Shown: positions 34,001 to 49,000, counted from the first letter of the stretch. The stretch is DNA of 64,000 bases from Streptomyces hygroscopicus (GCA_002021875.1 CP018627.1:1240001-1304000), one strand, 5' to 3'. Numbers and translations: made by a program. Notes: generated by a model not told the origin, from the letters alone.

Positions 34001-37000
34001 GGTCCGTTCACGGCCGCGAGGGCGACCCGGTCGGTCAGGAACGGCCGTACCTGGTCCTCCGGTACGGCCAGGGCCACCATTGTCCCGCCCGGGGGCAGCG
34101 CGCCCATGAGGCGGCCCCGGGCCGCGACCACCTTGGCGGCGTCCTCCAGCGACCAGAGGCCGGCCACATGCGCGGCGGCCAGCTCGCCGACGGAGTGCCC
34201 CAGCAGATAGTCCGGGCGCACACCCCAGGAGGTCACCAACCGGAACAGCGCCACTTCGAGGGCGAACAGGCCCGCCTGCGCATACGCGGTGGCGTCCAGC
34301 GCGCCGGTGGCGTCGGACACCACCTCGTCGAGCGGACGGTCCAGATACGGGTCGAGCGCGGCGCGGACCTCGTCCCACGCCGCCGCGAACACCGGGAACG
34401 TCTCGTACAACTCACGTCCCATACCGGCCCGTTGCGCACCCTGGCCCGCGAAGAGCAGGCCCACCCGGCCGGGGCCGGCGGTGCCCAGGACCACGCCCGG
34501 CGTGGGCTCGCCGGCCGCCAGCGCGGCCAGTGCGTCCAGCAGTTCCGCCCGGTCCGCGCCGACCACCGCGGCGCGGTGCGAGAGTGCCGAACGGGTGGTG
34601 GCCAGCGACCAGCCCACGTCCACCGGGTCGGGTCCGGGGTGGGCGGCCAGGAAGGACCGCAACCGGGCGGCCTGCGCCCGCAGTCCGTGCTCGCCCCGGC
34701 CGGACAGCACCCATGGCAGCACCACCGGGGCGGGCTCGGGTACCGGCTCCGGATCGGTCCCCGACTCCGCGGGGGGCTGTTCGAGGATCACATGGGCGTT
34801 GGTCCCGCTCACTCCGAACGAGGACACCCCGGCCCGGCGGGCGCGGGAGGCCGACGGCCAGTCCACGGGCTCGGTCAGCAGCTCCACCGCACCGGCCGAC
34901 CAGTCCACATGGGTCGACGGCTGGTCCAGGTGGAGGGTCCGGGGCAGCACCTCGTGGCGCATCGCCAGCACCATCTTGATCACACCGGCCACCCCCGCGG
35001 CCGACTGGGTGTGCCCGATGTTCGACTTGATCGAACCCAGCAGCAGCGGGCGTTCGCGCTCCTGCCCGTAGGTGGCCAGCAGCGCCTGTGCCTCGATCGG
35101 GTCGCCCAGGCTGGTGCCGGTGCCGTGTGCCTCCACCGCGTCCACGTCCGAGGCGGTCAGCCCGGCGCCGGCCAGCGCGGCGCGGATCACTCGCTGCTGC
35201 GAGGGTCCGTTCGGCGCGGTCAGGCCGTTCGAGGCGCCGTCCTGGTTGACGGCGGAGCCCCGTACGACCGCCAGGACGCGATGGCCGTTGCGGCGGGCGT
35301 CGGACAGCCGTTCCAGCAGCAGCAGGCCGACACCTTCGCCCCAGCCGGTGCCGTCCGCCGCGTCGGCGAACGCCTTGCAGCGTCCGTCGGCGGCCAGTCC
35401 GCGCTGCCGGGAGAACTCCACGAAGATGCCCGGGTTCGCCATCACCGCCACCCCGCCGGCCAGGGCGAGGGAGCACTCGCCGAACCGCAGCGCCTGCGCC
35501 GCCAGGTGCAACGCGACCAGCGACGACGAGCAGGCGGTGTCCACGGTGACCGCCGGTCCTTCCAGACCGAAGGTGTACGAGAGTCGGCCGGAGACCACGC
35601 TGCCGGCGCCACCGGTCAGGAAATAGCCCTCGGACCCCTCGGCCGCCTGGCCGGCTCCCGTTCCGTAGCCCTGCGACGCGGCGCCGACGAACACCCCGGT
35701 CGGGCTTCCCTTCAGCGACGCCGCCGGGATACCGGCCCGCTCCACCGCCTCCCAGGCCACCTCCAGCAGCAGCCGCTGCTGCGGATCCATCGCGAGCGCC
35801 TCACGCGGCGAGATCCCGAAGAACCCGGCGTCGAACTCCCCCGCGTCGTAGACGAAGCCACCGGCGCGGACATACGAGGTGCCCGTGCTGTCCGGATCGG
35901 CGCTGTACAGGCCGTCCAGATCCCAGCCGCGGTCGTCGGGCAGATCCGAGACCGCGTCACGCCCGGTGTCGAGCAGCTCCCACAGTTCCTCGGGCGAGGT
36001 CACCCCGCCCGGATAGCGACAGGCCATCCCGACGATCACGACCGGGTCGTGGTCGGTGGCCGCCGGGGCGGCGGGCGGCGGCACGGCCTCGTCGACGGTG
36101 CCGTCCAGTTCCCGGAGGAGATGACCGGCCAGGACCGCCGGTGTCGGGTAGTCGAAGATCGCGGTGGCCGGCAGCCTGACCCCGGTGGCGGTGCGCAGCC
36201 GGTTGCGCAACTCGACAGCCGTGAGCGAGTCGAATCCGGTCTCCGCGAAGGTACGCGCCGTGTCGACATCGGCGGGGGTGCCGTGCCCCAGCACGGTCGC
36301 CACATGCGCACGGACCAGGTCGAGCACATGCTGTTCGCGCTCGGCGACCGGCATCGCGGTCATCCGGTCGCGCAGTGACGACGCGTCTTCGCCCGAGCCC
36401 GCGCCGGTCGCGCGGCGGATCGGCGCGCGGACCAGACCGTGGAAGAGCGCGGGCAGCGCACCGGCGTCGGCCTGCGCTCGCAGCGCCGCGGCGTCCAGCG
36501 GTGTCGCCAGCACGACCGCCTCGGTGGCCGCCCTGGCACTGTCCAGGAGGCGGAGCCCCTGATCGGTGGCGAGGGGCGTGGCACCGGCCCTGGCCATCCG
36601 GGCGAGATCCCGGTCCGACAGATGGCCGGTCATCCCGCTGCGCTCGGCCCACAGTCCCCATGCCACGGAGACACCCGGCAGCCCGGCGGCCCGGCGATGC
36701 GCCATCAGCGCGTCCAGCCAGGCGTTCGCCGCCGCGTAGGCGCCCTGTCCCGGGCTGCCCAGGACACCCGCGGCCGAGGAGAACACCACGAATTCCGCCA
36801 GCTCACGACCGGCCGTCAGCTCGTGCAGATGCCATGCGGCGTCCACCTTCGGCCGCAGGACCTCGCGCACCCGCTCCGCGGTGAGCGACTCCACCACCCC
36901 GTCGTCGAGCACACCCGCGGTGTGCACCACCATCCGCAGACCGGGCACGGTGTCCAGCAGCCGGGCCAGCTCGTCCCGGTCGGCCACGTCACAGGCGACC

Positions 37001-40000
37001 ACCCGCACCTGGGCACCCGATTCCCTTAGGGCGGCGGTGAGTTCGGCCGCGCCCGGGGCGTCCGGCCCCCGCCGTCCGGCCAGGACGACGTCCCGTACCC
37101 CGTGCCGTTCGACCAGGTGACGGGCGACCAGCCCGCCCAGGGTGCCGGTGCCGCCCGTGATGAGCACGGTGTCCCCCTCCCGCAGCGGCTGCGGAACGGA
37201 CAGCACCAGCTTGCCGATATGGCGCGCCTGCGAGAGGAAACGCAGCGCGTCGCCCGCCTGCCGGACGTCCCAGGACCGGGTCGGCAGCGCGGTGAAGACC
37301 CCCTGCTCGAAGAGCGACACCAGCAACTGGAGCAGTTCCCCGATCCGGTCGGGACCCGCGTCCATGAGATCGAACGCCTGGTAGCGCACCCCGTGTTCGG
37401 CGGCGACGCGCTCACCGTCGCGGATGTCGGTCTTTCCCATCTCCAGGAAACGTCCGCCGTCGGCGAGCAGACCGAGCGACGCGTCCACGTACTCGCCCGC
37501 GAGCGAGTTCAGCACCACGTCCACCCGGTCGAAGCGCTCGGCGAACTCCAGCGTACGAGAGGAGGCGATCCGGTCGTCGGCCACTCCCCCGGCGCGCAGC
37601 GTGTCCCACTTCCCCGGGCTCGCGGTGGCGTACACCTCCGCGCCGAGCCAGCGGGCCACCTGCGTCGCGGCCATGCCCACCCCGCCCGCGGCCGAGTGCA
37701 CCAGCACCGATTCACCGGACCGGAGACCGGCCAGGTCCATCAGGCCGTACAGGGCCGTCAGGAACACCACTGGCGTGGCCGCCGCGTCGGCGAACGGCCA
37801 GCTTTCCGGCAGCCGCGCCAGCAACCGGTGATCGGTCAGCGCCACGGGGCCGAACGCGCCGGAGAACAGGCCCATCACCCGGTCACCGGGCGTCAGGCCG
37901 GACACGCCGGGACCGATGTCGAGCACCACTCCGGCGCCCTCGCTGCCGATGACGTCCTGGCCGGGGATCATGCCGAGGGCGACCACGACGTCCCGGAAGT
38001 TCACCCCGGCCGCGTGCATCGCCACCCGCACCTGTCCGGCGCCGAGGACACCGGCGGCTTCCGGACAGGGGACGGCGGCCAGATTCTCCAGCGTGCCCTG
38101 GCTGGTGACGTCCATCCGCCACGGCGTCCCGTCCCCGGCGGCCGGGGTGGTGGCCGAAGGGGTGAGCGGAGCCAGCCGAGGCGTCAGGACACGGCCACGG
38201 CGCAGCGCGAGATGCGGATGGCCGGCTGCCACCGCGGCGGCCAGCACCGTACCGGAATCCTGGTGGCCGTCGTGGTCGACCAGGACGAAGCGGTCCGGAT
38301 GCTCGGCCTGTGCGCTGCGGAGCAGGCCCCAGACCGCCGCCGCGCCGAGGTCTTCGACGTTCTCGCCGGGAGCGGTCGACACCGCGCCACGTGTCAGCAC
38401 GGCCAGCCGCGAGCGGGCGCGGCGCTCGTCGGCGAGCCACCGCCGTATCGCCGTCAGCGCCCGGCCGACGACGGTGGACACCGCTTCACCGGCCGACTCG
38501 CAGCGCAGCACCACGACGTCGGGGACGGCGGTGTCCGGGCCCAGGTCGTCTCCCAGGTCGTCTCCCGGGCCGTCTCCCAGGTCGTCTCCCAGGTCGTCGA
38601 ACTCCACCGGCGCCTCGGCGGCCGTCGTGGTCGGCAGCGGCGTCTCGGCCCAGTCCACGCGGTACAGCGCGTCCTGGTCCATGCCCCGGGTGTCCGCGAT
38701 CTGACGGCCGGACAGCGGACGCAGCGCCAGCGACGCCACGGACAGCACCGGCGCGCCCGCCGGATCGGCCACCTCCAGCGACACCGCGTCCGGACCGGCC
38801 GGGGACAGCACCACGCGGATGGCGGAGGCGCCGACCGCGTGCAGGGCCACTTTGCTCCAGGAGAACGGCAGATGCGCCTGGCCGGGGTCGGTGAGGAACC
38901 GGCCGAGTCCGACTCCGTGCAGGGCGGCGTCGAGCAGGGCCGGATGCGCACCGCACCGGGCCGCCACGTCCTGCGCCGTCGGCTCCAACGTCACCTCGGC
39001 GTATATCTCGTCGTCGCGTGTCCACGCGGCACGCAGCCCTTGGAAGGCGGGGCCGTATCCGTGACCGCGCTCCGCCATCGCCTCGTACATCCCCGAGACG
39101 TCGACGGGCCGCGCGCCCTCGGGCGGCCACACCTCCAGGGACCGGGCCGGCGCGGTGGCGTCCGGGGCGTCTGTGACGCCGAGGGTGCCCGCGGCGTGCA
39201 GCAGCCACTCCCCGGCGCGGCACGAGTGCACCGTGACCGGCCTGCGGCCCGACTCGTCCGCCGCGGAGACGGCCACCTGCACCTGGACACCGCCCTGATC
39301 CGGCACCACCAGCGGGGCCTGGAGGGTCAGCTCCTCCACCACCGGGTGGCCGAAGTGCTGACCGGCCTGCAGCGCGAGCTCGACGAAGCCCGTGCCGGGG
39401 AAGACCACCGTGCCCCGCACCCTGTGGTCCGCCAGCCAGGGCTGGCCGGCCAGGGAGAGCAGTCCGGTCAGCACACCGCCCTCGGTCCCGGGCAGCGGCA
39501 GCACCGCGCCCAGCAGCGGGTGTTCGATATCGCCGAGCCCCAGACCGGACGCCTGGGTCACCGCCCGCACGGGTTCGAGCCAGAAGCGTTCCCGCTGGAA
39601 GGCGTAGGTGGGGAGGTCGACCGTCCGGGCGCCGGCGAAGAGCGGACGCCAATCCACTTCGACGCCGTGGGTGTGGAGGTCGGCGAGGGCGGTGAGGAAA
39701 CGGGCGGGACCGCCGTCGTCGCGGCGCAGCGATCCGGTCACCACGGTGTCGGTGTCGACGGCGTCGGCGGTGTCCTGGATGCCGACGGTCAGCACGGGGT
39801 GCGGGCTCACCTCGACGAACACGGTGTGGCCCTGGTCCATCAGGGTTTCGAGGGTGCTCTGGAATTCCACCGTGTGCCGAAGGTTGCGGTACCAGTAGTC
39901 GGCGTCGAGTGCGCGGGGGTCGGTGAGCCGTCCGGTCACCGTCGAGTGGAACGCGATCTGCCCGGCGCCCGGCCGGACCGGCGCCAGGGCTTCCGCCAGC

Positions 40001-43000
40001 TCCCCTCGGATCTGCTCCACCTGTGGGGAGTGCGAGGCGTAGTCCACCGGAATCCGTTTGGCTTCCGGGAACTCCGCGAGCACTACGTCCAGTTCCTCGA
40101 CCGCCCCGGACACCACTGTGGACGCCGGGCCGTTCACCGCCGCCACCGACAGCCCCGGGCGGTCCCGCAGCCGATCGGCGGGCACGGGGACGGACACCAT
40201 CCCGCCCTGGCCCGACAGGGCCAGCAGCGCCTTGCTCCGCAAGGCCACCACCCGCGCGCCGTCCGCCAACGACAGACCACCCGCCACACACGCCGCCGCG
40301 ATCTCGCCCTGTGAGTGACCCACCACCGCCGACGGCACCACACCGTACGAACGCCACAACTCGGCCAGCGACACCATCACCGCCCACAACACCGGCTGCA
40401 CCACATCGACACGGCCCAGTGCTCGTTCATCCGCCAGCACATCGAACAGCGACCAGTCAGCGAACGGCGCCAACGCATCAGCACATTCACGCATCCGCCG
40501 CGCGAACACCGGCGAGGACTCCATCAACTCCAACGCCATCCCGACCCACTGCGACCCCTGCCCCGGGAAGACGAACACCACTGAGCGCCCGGGCTGGGCG
40601 GCGCCGCCGGTCTCGATGGCGTCCAGCCCCCGTCGTAGCTCCGCGAGGTCCGCGCCCACCACCACGGCACGGTGCGACTGAAGCGAACGGCCGGCCACCA
40701 ACGTCCATCCGACATCGGCGGGATCCAGCTCCGGATGGGCATCGATGAAGGACGTGAGGCGTTCGACCTGGCCCCTCAGCCCGGCTTCTCCGGCGCCTGA
40801 CAGCACCCACGGCAGGGGCAGCGCCCTCCGATGCTGGTCGGGCAGCGGCTCGGGCGCCGACTCCGGCAACGGCCCGGACGCCGACTCCGGCAACAGCTCG
40901 GACGCCGACCCCGGCAACGGCCCGGACGCCGACCCCGGCAACGGCCCGGGCACCGGCTCCGACCCGTCCACCGCATCGGGCCGGGCCGCCACCGGCCCCT
41001 GCTCGACGATCACATGGGCATTGGTGCCGCTGACCCCGAACGAGGACACGCCCGCCCGGCGCGGAGCGCCGTCCCGTGGCCACTCCCTCGCTTCGACGAG
41101 CAACGCGACCTGGCCCGCCGTCCAGTCCACATGGGGCGAGGGCTCGTCGACATGCAGGGTTCGCGGCAGTACGCCGTGTCGCATGGCCATGACCATCTTG
41201 ATCACACCGGCCACACCGGCGGCCGCCTGCGTGTGCCCGATGTTCGACTTCACCGAACCGAGCCACAGTGGCTTGTCCTCGGGCCGTTCCTGACCGTACG
41301 TGGCAAGCAGCGCGTGTGCCTCGATCGGGTCGCCGAGGCTGGTGCCGGTACCGTGCGCCTCCACTACGTCGATGTCGGTGGCGGACATGCGGGCGTTCGC
41401 CAGCGCCTGGCGGATCACCCGCTGCTGCGACGGGCCGTTCGGCGCCGTCAGGCCGTTGGAGGCACCGTCCTGGTTGACGGCGGAACCACGCACCACCGCC
41501 AGCACCCGGTGTCCGTTCCGCTCGGCGTCGGACAGCCGCTCCACGAGGAGCATGCCGGCGCCTTCGCCCCAGCCGGTGCCGTCCGCCGCCGCCGCGAACG
41601 CCTTGCAGCGTCCATCGGCCGCCAGTGCGCGCTGGCGGGAGAATTCCAGGAAGGCCGCCGGGGTGGCCATGACGGTCGCGCCACCGGCCAGGGCCAAGGA
41701 GCATTCGCCGGAGCGCAGGGCCTGCGCGGCGAGATGCAGTGCGACCAGAGACGACGAGCAGGCGGTGTCCACGGTGACCGCCGGGCCCTCGAGGCCGAAG
41801 GTGTACGCTAGCCGGCCCGAGGCGACGCTGGCGGCGCTGCCCGTGCCCAGATAGCCCTCCGCGCTCTGCGGGGCCCCGCTCGCCAGAGCGGCGTAGTCCT
41901 GGCCGTTGGTCCCGATGAACACACCGGTCCGGCTGCCCTTGAGCGTGGCGGGGGACATATGGGCGCGCTCGAACGCCTCCCAGGCGACCTCCAGCAGCAG
42001 CCGCTGCTGCGGATCCATGGCGATCGCCTCACGCGGCGAGATCCCGAAGAACCCGGGGTCGAACGCGGCCGCGTCATCGAGGAAGCCGCCCGCCCGGACG
42101 TAGGAGGAGCCAGGGTGGCCGGGATCCGGGTCGTACAGCTCGGCCAGGTTCCAGCCACGGTCCGCCGGGAACTCCGATACGGCGTCGCGGCCCTCGGCCA
42201 GCAGCCCCCACAGGTCTTCCGGCGAGCTCACCCCGCCGGGGAAGCGACAGCTCATCCCGATGATGGCGATCGGTTCGTCGTCCACCGGGCGTGGCGCCAC
42301 CGGGACCGGTGTCCGGCCGGCCAGGCCCAGCGCCTCCCGGCACACATGCTCGGCGAGCGCCGCCGGGGTCGGATAGTCGTAGATTACGGAAGCCGGGAAG
42401 CGTGCCCCGGTGGCCGCGGCGAGCCGGTTCCGCAGCTCCACCGCGGTGAGCGAATCGAAGCCGATTTCCTGGAAGGGCCGGGCCGGGTCGATCGCCTCGG
42501 ATGCCGCGTGGCCCAGTACGGCGGCCACATGCGTGCGGACGAGGTCCAGCACGGTGGCAGTCCGTTCCCGCTCGGCCATGGCCTCCAAGCGGGTGGCGAA
42601 CGCGTCGGCCGCCCCGCTGCCGGCCGGCCCGGTCGGCACGGATACGTCCCTGAGCAACTCCCTCAGCAGTGGGCTCGGCCGTGAGGCGGTGAGCCGCGCC
42701 CCGAAGGTCGCCCAATCGATATCGGCCACCATCACCGTGGTTTCATCAGCGGCCAGCACCAGCCCCAGGGCGGAGAGCGCCAACTTTGGATCCATGCCCT
42801 GCGACCGCGCCACTCCCGCGGCCATACCGGAATCGGCCCAGGCTCCCCAGGCCACCGATGTGGCCACCAGTCCCTCGGCCCGGCGCCGCTGGGCCAGTCC
42901 GTCCAACGCCGCATTGGCCGCCGCATAGCTCCCCTGGCCCGCATTGCCCACGGTCCCGGCGGCCGAGGAGAACAACACGAAGGCGTCGAGACCGGTGTCA

Positions 43001-46000
43001 TGGGTCAACTCGTGAAGATGGCGTGCGCCGTCGACCTTGGCCCGCATCACCTCCCGGATCCGCTCCGGGGTCAGCGATTCGAGCACACCGTCGTCGAGGA
43101 CACCCGCCGCATGCACCACGGTACGCAGACCGGGAATCGTCTCCAGGAGCGCCGCGAGCGCCTCGCGATCGGCGACATCGCACGCCACCACACGCACTCG
43201 ATCCCCCAGCTCGGCCACCAACTCCGCGACACCAGGTGCCCCGGCCCCCCGACGGCTCGTCAGCACGATCCGCTCCACCCCGGTATCCGCCAACCAACGC
43301 GCCACATGCCGACCCAGCGCCCCCGTACCACCCGTGACCAGCGCGGTGCCACGACCCCGCCACGCGGCTGACACCGCGGCGGTCGGTTCCGCCCGCGTCA
43401 GACGGGCAGCCCACGTCCCGGAGGCACGGATGGCAATCTGATCCTCACCGGTGTCACCCGCGAGGACGCCGACCAGCGCCTCCCCCGCGTGATCGTCCAT
43501 GACCACCGGCAGATCGATCAGCCCGCCCCAACGGTCCGGATGCTCCAGACCGATCACGCGGCCCAGCCCCCAGACTCCGGCCTCGTCAGGCTCCACCACG
43601 TCTCCGTCCGCCACGGAGACCGCACCCCGCGTGACACACCACAACGGCGCATCGACCCCGGCAGCCAGAAGGGCCTGCAACAGCGACACCGTCGCCTCGA
43701 CCGACAGCAGCGACACCACACCCGCAACCGCCACATCGCCCGGCTCCACCACCGTCACGACCCGCGCATCAGCCCCGGCCGACCGCAGCGCGACGGCCAC
43801 ATCGGCACCGTCAGTACCCTCAGCACCCGGCTCGACCACGACCAGCCAGGTACCCGTCAGCACCTCCCCGGACGACACACCCGTGACCGGCGTCCAGCCA
43901 AGCCGGTAGCGCCATCCGTCGACCACCGACTGTTCCCGCCGCGCCCGCCGCCACGACGCCAAGGCAGGCAACGCGGCACTCAACGACTGTTCCTCGTCAA
44001 CGCCCAGCGCCTGCGCATCCCCGCGCTCGACGGCTTCCCAGAACGCCGCGTCAACGGCGCTGGTCGCGGGCTGGACCGAGGACGGCTCCAGCCAGAACCG
44101 CTGCCGTTGGAAGGCATAGGTGGGGAGATCGACCCGCCGACCACCGGGGAACACCGCCGCCCAATCGACCTGGATGCCCCGCACATACAGCCCGCCCAGA
44201 GCGGCCATCGCGGTAAGGGGCTCCGGACGCCCCGGACGCAGTACAGCCAGTCCGTCGCCACCGGCCAGAGCGGTCAACGTCCCATCGGGACCCAGCTCCA
44301 GGAAAGAACCGACACCCAGCCCACGAAGCGTCTCCAGCCCATCGGCAAAACGCACGGTCTCCCGCACATGACGCACCCAATACTCCGGCGAACACAACTC
44401 CTCACCCGCCACCACACCCGACACATTCGACACCACCGGCACACTCGGAGCCCGGAACTCCACCCCCCGCAACACCTCACCAAACTCCGCCAACATCCCC
44501 TCCATACGCGACGAATGAAACGCATGACTCACCCGCAACCACCGCGTCCGCACCCCCCGACCGCTGAACACCTCCTCAACAGCACGTACCGCCTCCTCAT
44601 CACCGGACAACACCACCGACTCGGGACCGTTCACCGCCGCAACCGCCACACCCCCGGTCAGCAGCGGCCGTACCTCATCCTCCGACGCCGCCACCGAAAC
44701 CATCGCCCCACCCGACGGCAACGCCTGCATCAAGCGACCCCGCGCAGCCACCACCCGCGCGGCATCCTCCAACGACCACACACCCGCCGCATACGCAGCA
44801 GCCAACTCACCAATCGAATGACCCAACAGATAGTCCGGCTTCACACCCCACGACGACACCAACGCGAACAACGACACCTCAAGCGCGAACAAACCCGCCT
44901 GCGTATACGCCGTCTCCCCAATCAACTCAGCGTCATCACCCCACACCACCTCACCCAAAGACCGATCCAAATACCGCTCCAGCTCCCCACACACCTCATC
45001 CCACACCCCCGCGAACACGGGATACGCCTCATACAACCCACGCCCCATCCCCAACCGCTGCGACCCCTGACCCGCAAACACCACACCCAACCCACCACCA
45101 ACAGGAGCCCCCACAACCACCAAACCCTCCAAAGCCCCGAGCAACCCCGCACGATCCGCACCCACCACCACCGCACGATGCGACAACGCAGAACGAGCAG
45201 CCACCAACGACCACCCCACATCCGCGAGATCCCATTCGGGGTTGTCCGCCACAGACCCGCGCAACCGCTCCACCTGCGCGTACACCGCGGCCTCGCTCTG
45301 ACCGGACACCACCCACGGCACAGCGGGCAGCCCCACACGCTCGCCCCCAGCCTCCACCACCCTGGGCGCCTGCTCCACGATCACATGCGCATTCGTCCCA
45401 CTCACCCCGAACGCCGACACACCCACCCGCCGCGGCCGTTCCGCATCCGGCCACACCACCTGCTCGGTCAGCAGCTCCACCGCACCGGCCGACCAGTCCA
45501 CATGCGGCGACGGCTCATCCACATGCAACGTCCGCGGCAACACCCCATACCGCAACGCCATCACCATCTTGATCACACCAGCCACACCCGCCGCAGCCTG
45601 CGTATGACCGATATTCGACTTCACCGACCCCAACCACAACGGCCGACCCGGATCCCGATCCTGACCGTAGGCGGCCAACAGCGCCTGCGCCTCAATCGGA
45701 TCACCCAGCGTCGTACCAGTACCGTGCGCCTCCACCGCGTCCACATCCCGAGCAGCAACCCCGGCGCTCGCCAACGCCTGCCGGATCACCCGCTGCTGCG
45801 ACGGACCATTCGGCGCCGTCAACCCATTCGACGCACCATCCTGATTCACCGCGGAGCCGGACACCACGGCCAGCACCGGGTGGCCGTTCCGCTCGGCGTC
45901 CGACAGCCGCTCGACCAGCAGCATGCCGACCCCCTCGGACCAGCCCGTCCCATCCGCACCAGCGGCGAAGGACTTGCAGCGGCCATCGGCGGCCAGCCCA

Positions 46001-49000
46001 CGCTGACGCGAGAACTCCACAAAGGTGGCGGGTGTCGCCATCACCGTCACCCCGCCTGCCAGGGCGAGGGAGCACTCGCCCGACCGCAGCGCCCGCACCG
46101 CCCAGTGCAGCGCCACCAGCGAGGAAGAACACGCCGTGTCCACCGTGACCGCCGGGCCCTCCAACCCGAACGTGTAAGCCACCCGACCGGACACCACACT
46201 GCTCGCGTTGCCGGTCAGTCGATATCCCTCGGAGCCTTCGGGGGCCTGGCCGTCTCCGCCGCCGTAACCCTGCGCGGACGCGCCCACGAAGACACCGGTC
46301 TGGCTGCCCTTGAGCGTCGACGCCGGTATTCCGGCCCGTTCGAATGCCTCCCATGACGCCTCCAGCAGCAGCCGCTGCTGCGGGTCCATCGCGAGCGCCT
46401 CACGCGGCGAGATCCCGAAGAACCCCGCGTCGAACTCGGCCGCGTCATGGAGGAAGCCACCCGAGCGGACGTACGACCGGCCCGAGCGAGTGGCGTCGGC
46501 GTCGTAGACACCGACCAGATCCCAGCCACGGTCGGAGGGGAAGTGCGATACAGCGTCGTCGCCGGCGCTGACCAGCCGCCACAGCGCCTCCGGCGAGTCC
46601 ACACCACCCGGGAAGCGGCAGCTCATCCCGACGATCACGATCGGATCGTCGTCCACGGCACTCGGCGTGTGCGGTATCTGTATCTCTTCGGCCAGCCCGA
46701 GCGCCTCCCCGCACACATGCTCGGCGAGCGCCTCCGGGGTCGGGTAGTCGAAGATCACGGAAGCCGGGAATCGTAGCTGGGTAGCCGTACTCAGCCGGTC
46801 CCGCAGTTCCACGGCAGTCAGCGAGTCGAAGCCCAGCTCCTGGAACGTCCGGTCGAGGTCGACCGCGGTGGGGTTCGGGTGACCCAACACCTCGGCGGCA
46901 TGGGTCCGTACGAGCTCCGCGACCGTACGATCCCGCTCCTGCGGCGACAACCCGCTGAGCGTGGCGGCGAATTCACCCGCCGTCGATGCGATCGGCTCGG
47001 ACGTGTCGGCTATCAGCTCGCTCAGCAGTGGGCTCGGACGCAGGGCCGTGAACCTCGGCCCGAACCGCTCCCAGTCCACATCCGCCACCACAATCGCCGT
47101 CTCGCCATCACACAACGCCCGCCGCAACGCCACCACCGCCGCCCCCGGAGCCATCCCCGACACACCACGCTCAACCAGGAACTCCTCACCCCCAACAGCC
47201 ATACCACCCCCATCCCACATACCCCACGCCACCGAAGTCGCCACCAACCCAACACCACGACGCCGCCACGCCAACCCATCCAAAAACGCATTCGCCGCCG
47301 CATACGCCGACTGACGACCACTCCCCCACACCCCCGCCACCGACGAAAACAGAACAAAGGCATCCAGATCGGCGTCCGTCAGTAGTGCGTCCAGGTGCGC
47401 CGCTCCGGCAACCTTCGACCGCACGCTCTCCTCGAACTCATCGGATGTCAGGCTGTCCACCGCACCCCAACTTGGCACCCCCGCGGCGTGCACGACGACC
47501 CGGAGATCAGGAATGGCGGCCAGCAGCGCCGCGACCGCGTCCCGATCGGCGACATCACACTCGGCCACAGTCACCTGGACCCCGAGCTCCTCCAGCTCGG
47601 TCACCAACTCGGTCGCACCGGGGGCCTCGATCCCCCGTCGGCTCGTCAGCACGATGCGTTCCACACCGGTCCCGGCCAGCCAGCGCGCCACATGACCGCC
47701 CAGCGCACCCGTACCCCCGGTGATCAAGGCGGCTCCCCGGCCATGCCACCCGGCGGACGTGTCCGCCGCCGGTGTCACCCGGGTCAGCCGGGCACCCCAC
47801 ACCTCAGCGGCACGGATTGCCACCTGATCCTCCCCGGTGTGCCCGGCGAGAACCCCGGCCAGCAAGGAGCCCGCACGCGCATCCACCTCCGTGGGCAGGT
47901 CGATCAGCCCGCCCCAACGGTCCGGATGCTCCAGACCGATCACGCGGCCCAGCCCCCAGACCGCCGACGCGTACGGATCCACCACATCCCCGTCCGCCAC
48001 GGAGACCGCACCCCGGGTGACACACCACAACGGCACGTCGACCCCGGCAGCCAGAAGGGCCTGCACCAGCGACACCGTCGCCTCGACCGACAGCAGCGAC
48101 ACCACACCCGCAACCGCCACATCGCCCGGCTCCACCGCCGTCACGACCTGGACATCCGCCCCGGCCGACCGCAGCGGGACGGCCACATCGGCACCGTCAG
48201 TACCCTCAGCACCCGGCTCGACCACGACCAGCCAGGTACCCGTCAGCACCTCCCCGGACGACACACCCGTGACCGGCGTCCAGCCAAGCCGGTAGCGCCA
48301 TGCGTCGACCACCGACTGTTCCCGCCGCGCCCGCCGCCACGACGCCAAGGCAGGCAACGCGGCACTCAACGACTGCTCAGCATCGACCCCCAGAGCCTCC
48401 GCATCACCACGCTCGACGGCTCCCCAGAACGCCGCGTCAACGGCACTGGTCGCGGGCTGGACCGAGGACGGCTCCAGCCAGAACCGCTCACGCTGAAACG
48501 CATACGTCGGCAAATCAACCTGCCGAGCACCCGGAAACACCGCCGCCCAATCGACCTGGACGCCCCGCACATACAGCCCGCCCAAAGCCTCCATGACCGC
48601 AGTCGGCTCCGGACGCCCCGGACGCAGTACAGCCAGTCCGTCGCCACCGGCCAGAGCGGTCAACGTCCCATCGGGACCCAGCTCCAGGAAAGAACCGACA
48701 CCCAGCCCACGAAGCGTCTCCAGCCCATCGGCAAAACGAACGGTCTCCCGCACATGACGCACCCAATACTCCGGCGAACACAACTCCTCACCCGCCACCA
48801 CACCCGACACATTCGACACCACCGGCACACTCGGAGCCCGGAACTCCACCCCCCGCAACACCTCACCAAACTCCGCCAGCATCCCCTCCATACGCGACGA
48901 ATGAAACGCATGACTCACCCGCAACCACCGCGTCCGCACCCCCCGACCAGCCAACACACCCGCGATCTCAGCAACCTCGTCCTTATCCCCCGAAATCACC

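Larger units (their letters stand above)
36049..42276 (-). other. PKS module F: KS-AT(methylmalonyl)-DH-ER-KR-ACP, fully reducing
   Basis: KS 40993-42276, Cys codon 41758-41760. AT 39574-40584 with GHSQGE and YASHS (methylmalonyl). DH 38710-39528 intact: [10 protein letters not shown] (HxxxGxxxxP), GYGPAF and LLDAALH. ER 37189-38130 with [10 protein letters not shown] and the NADPH loop [11 protein letters not shown]. At the position where Tyr predicts a 2S methyl it has Ile (ALGMIPG), so a 2R methyl is more likely. KR 36484-37182 with [14 protein letters not shown], active. ACP 36118-36348, Ser codon 36226-36228. Outcome: a CH2 group and a C-methyl branch. Two repeat-rich linkers lie at 40840-40950 and 38541-38600. 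Confidence 0.93.

Noticed and set aside
30946..36378. 1810-residue plus-strand open frame opposite the PKS
   Set aside because: It is antisense to PKS modules F and G, rich in Arg/Gly/Pro/Gln with no domain. High GC keeps antisense frames open. The same holds for 37102-40314, 43489-46356, 47395-49650, 49777-52278 and 56821-60126.
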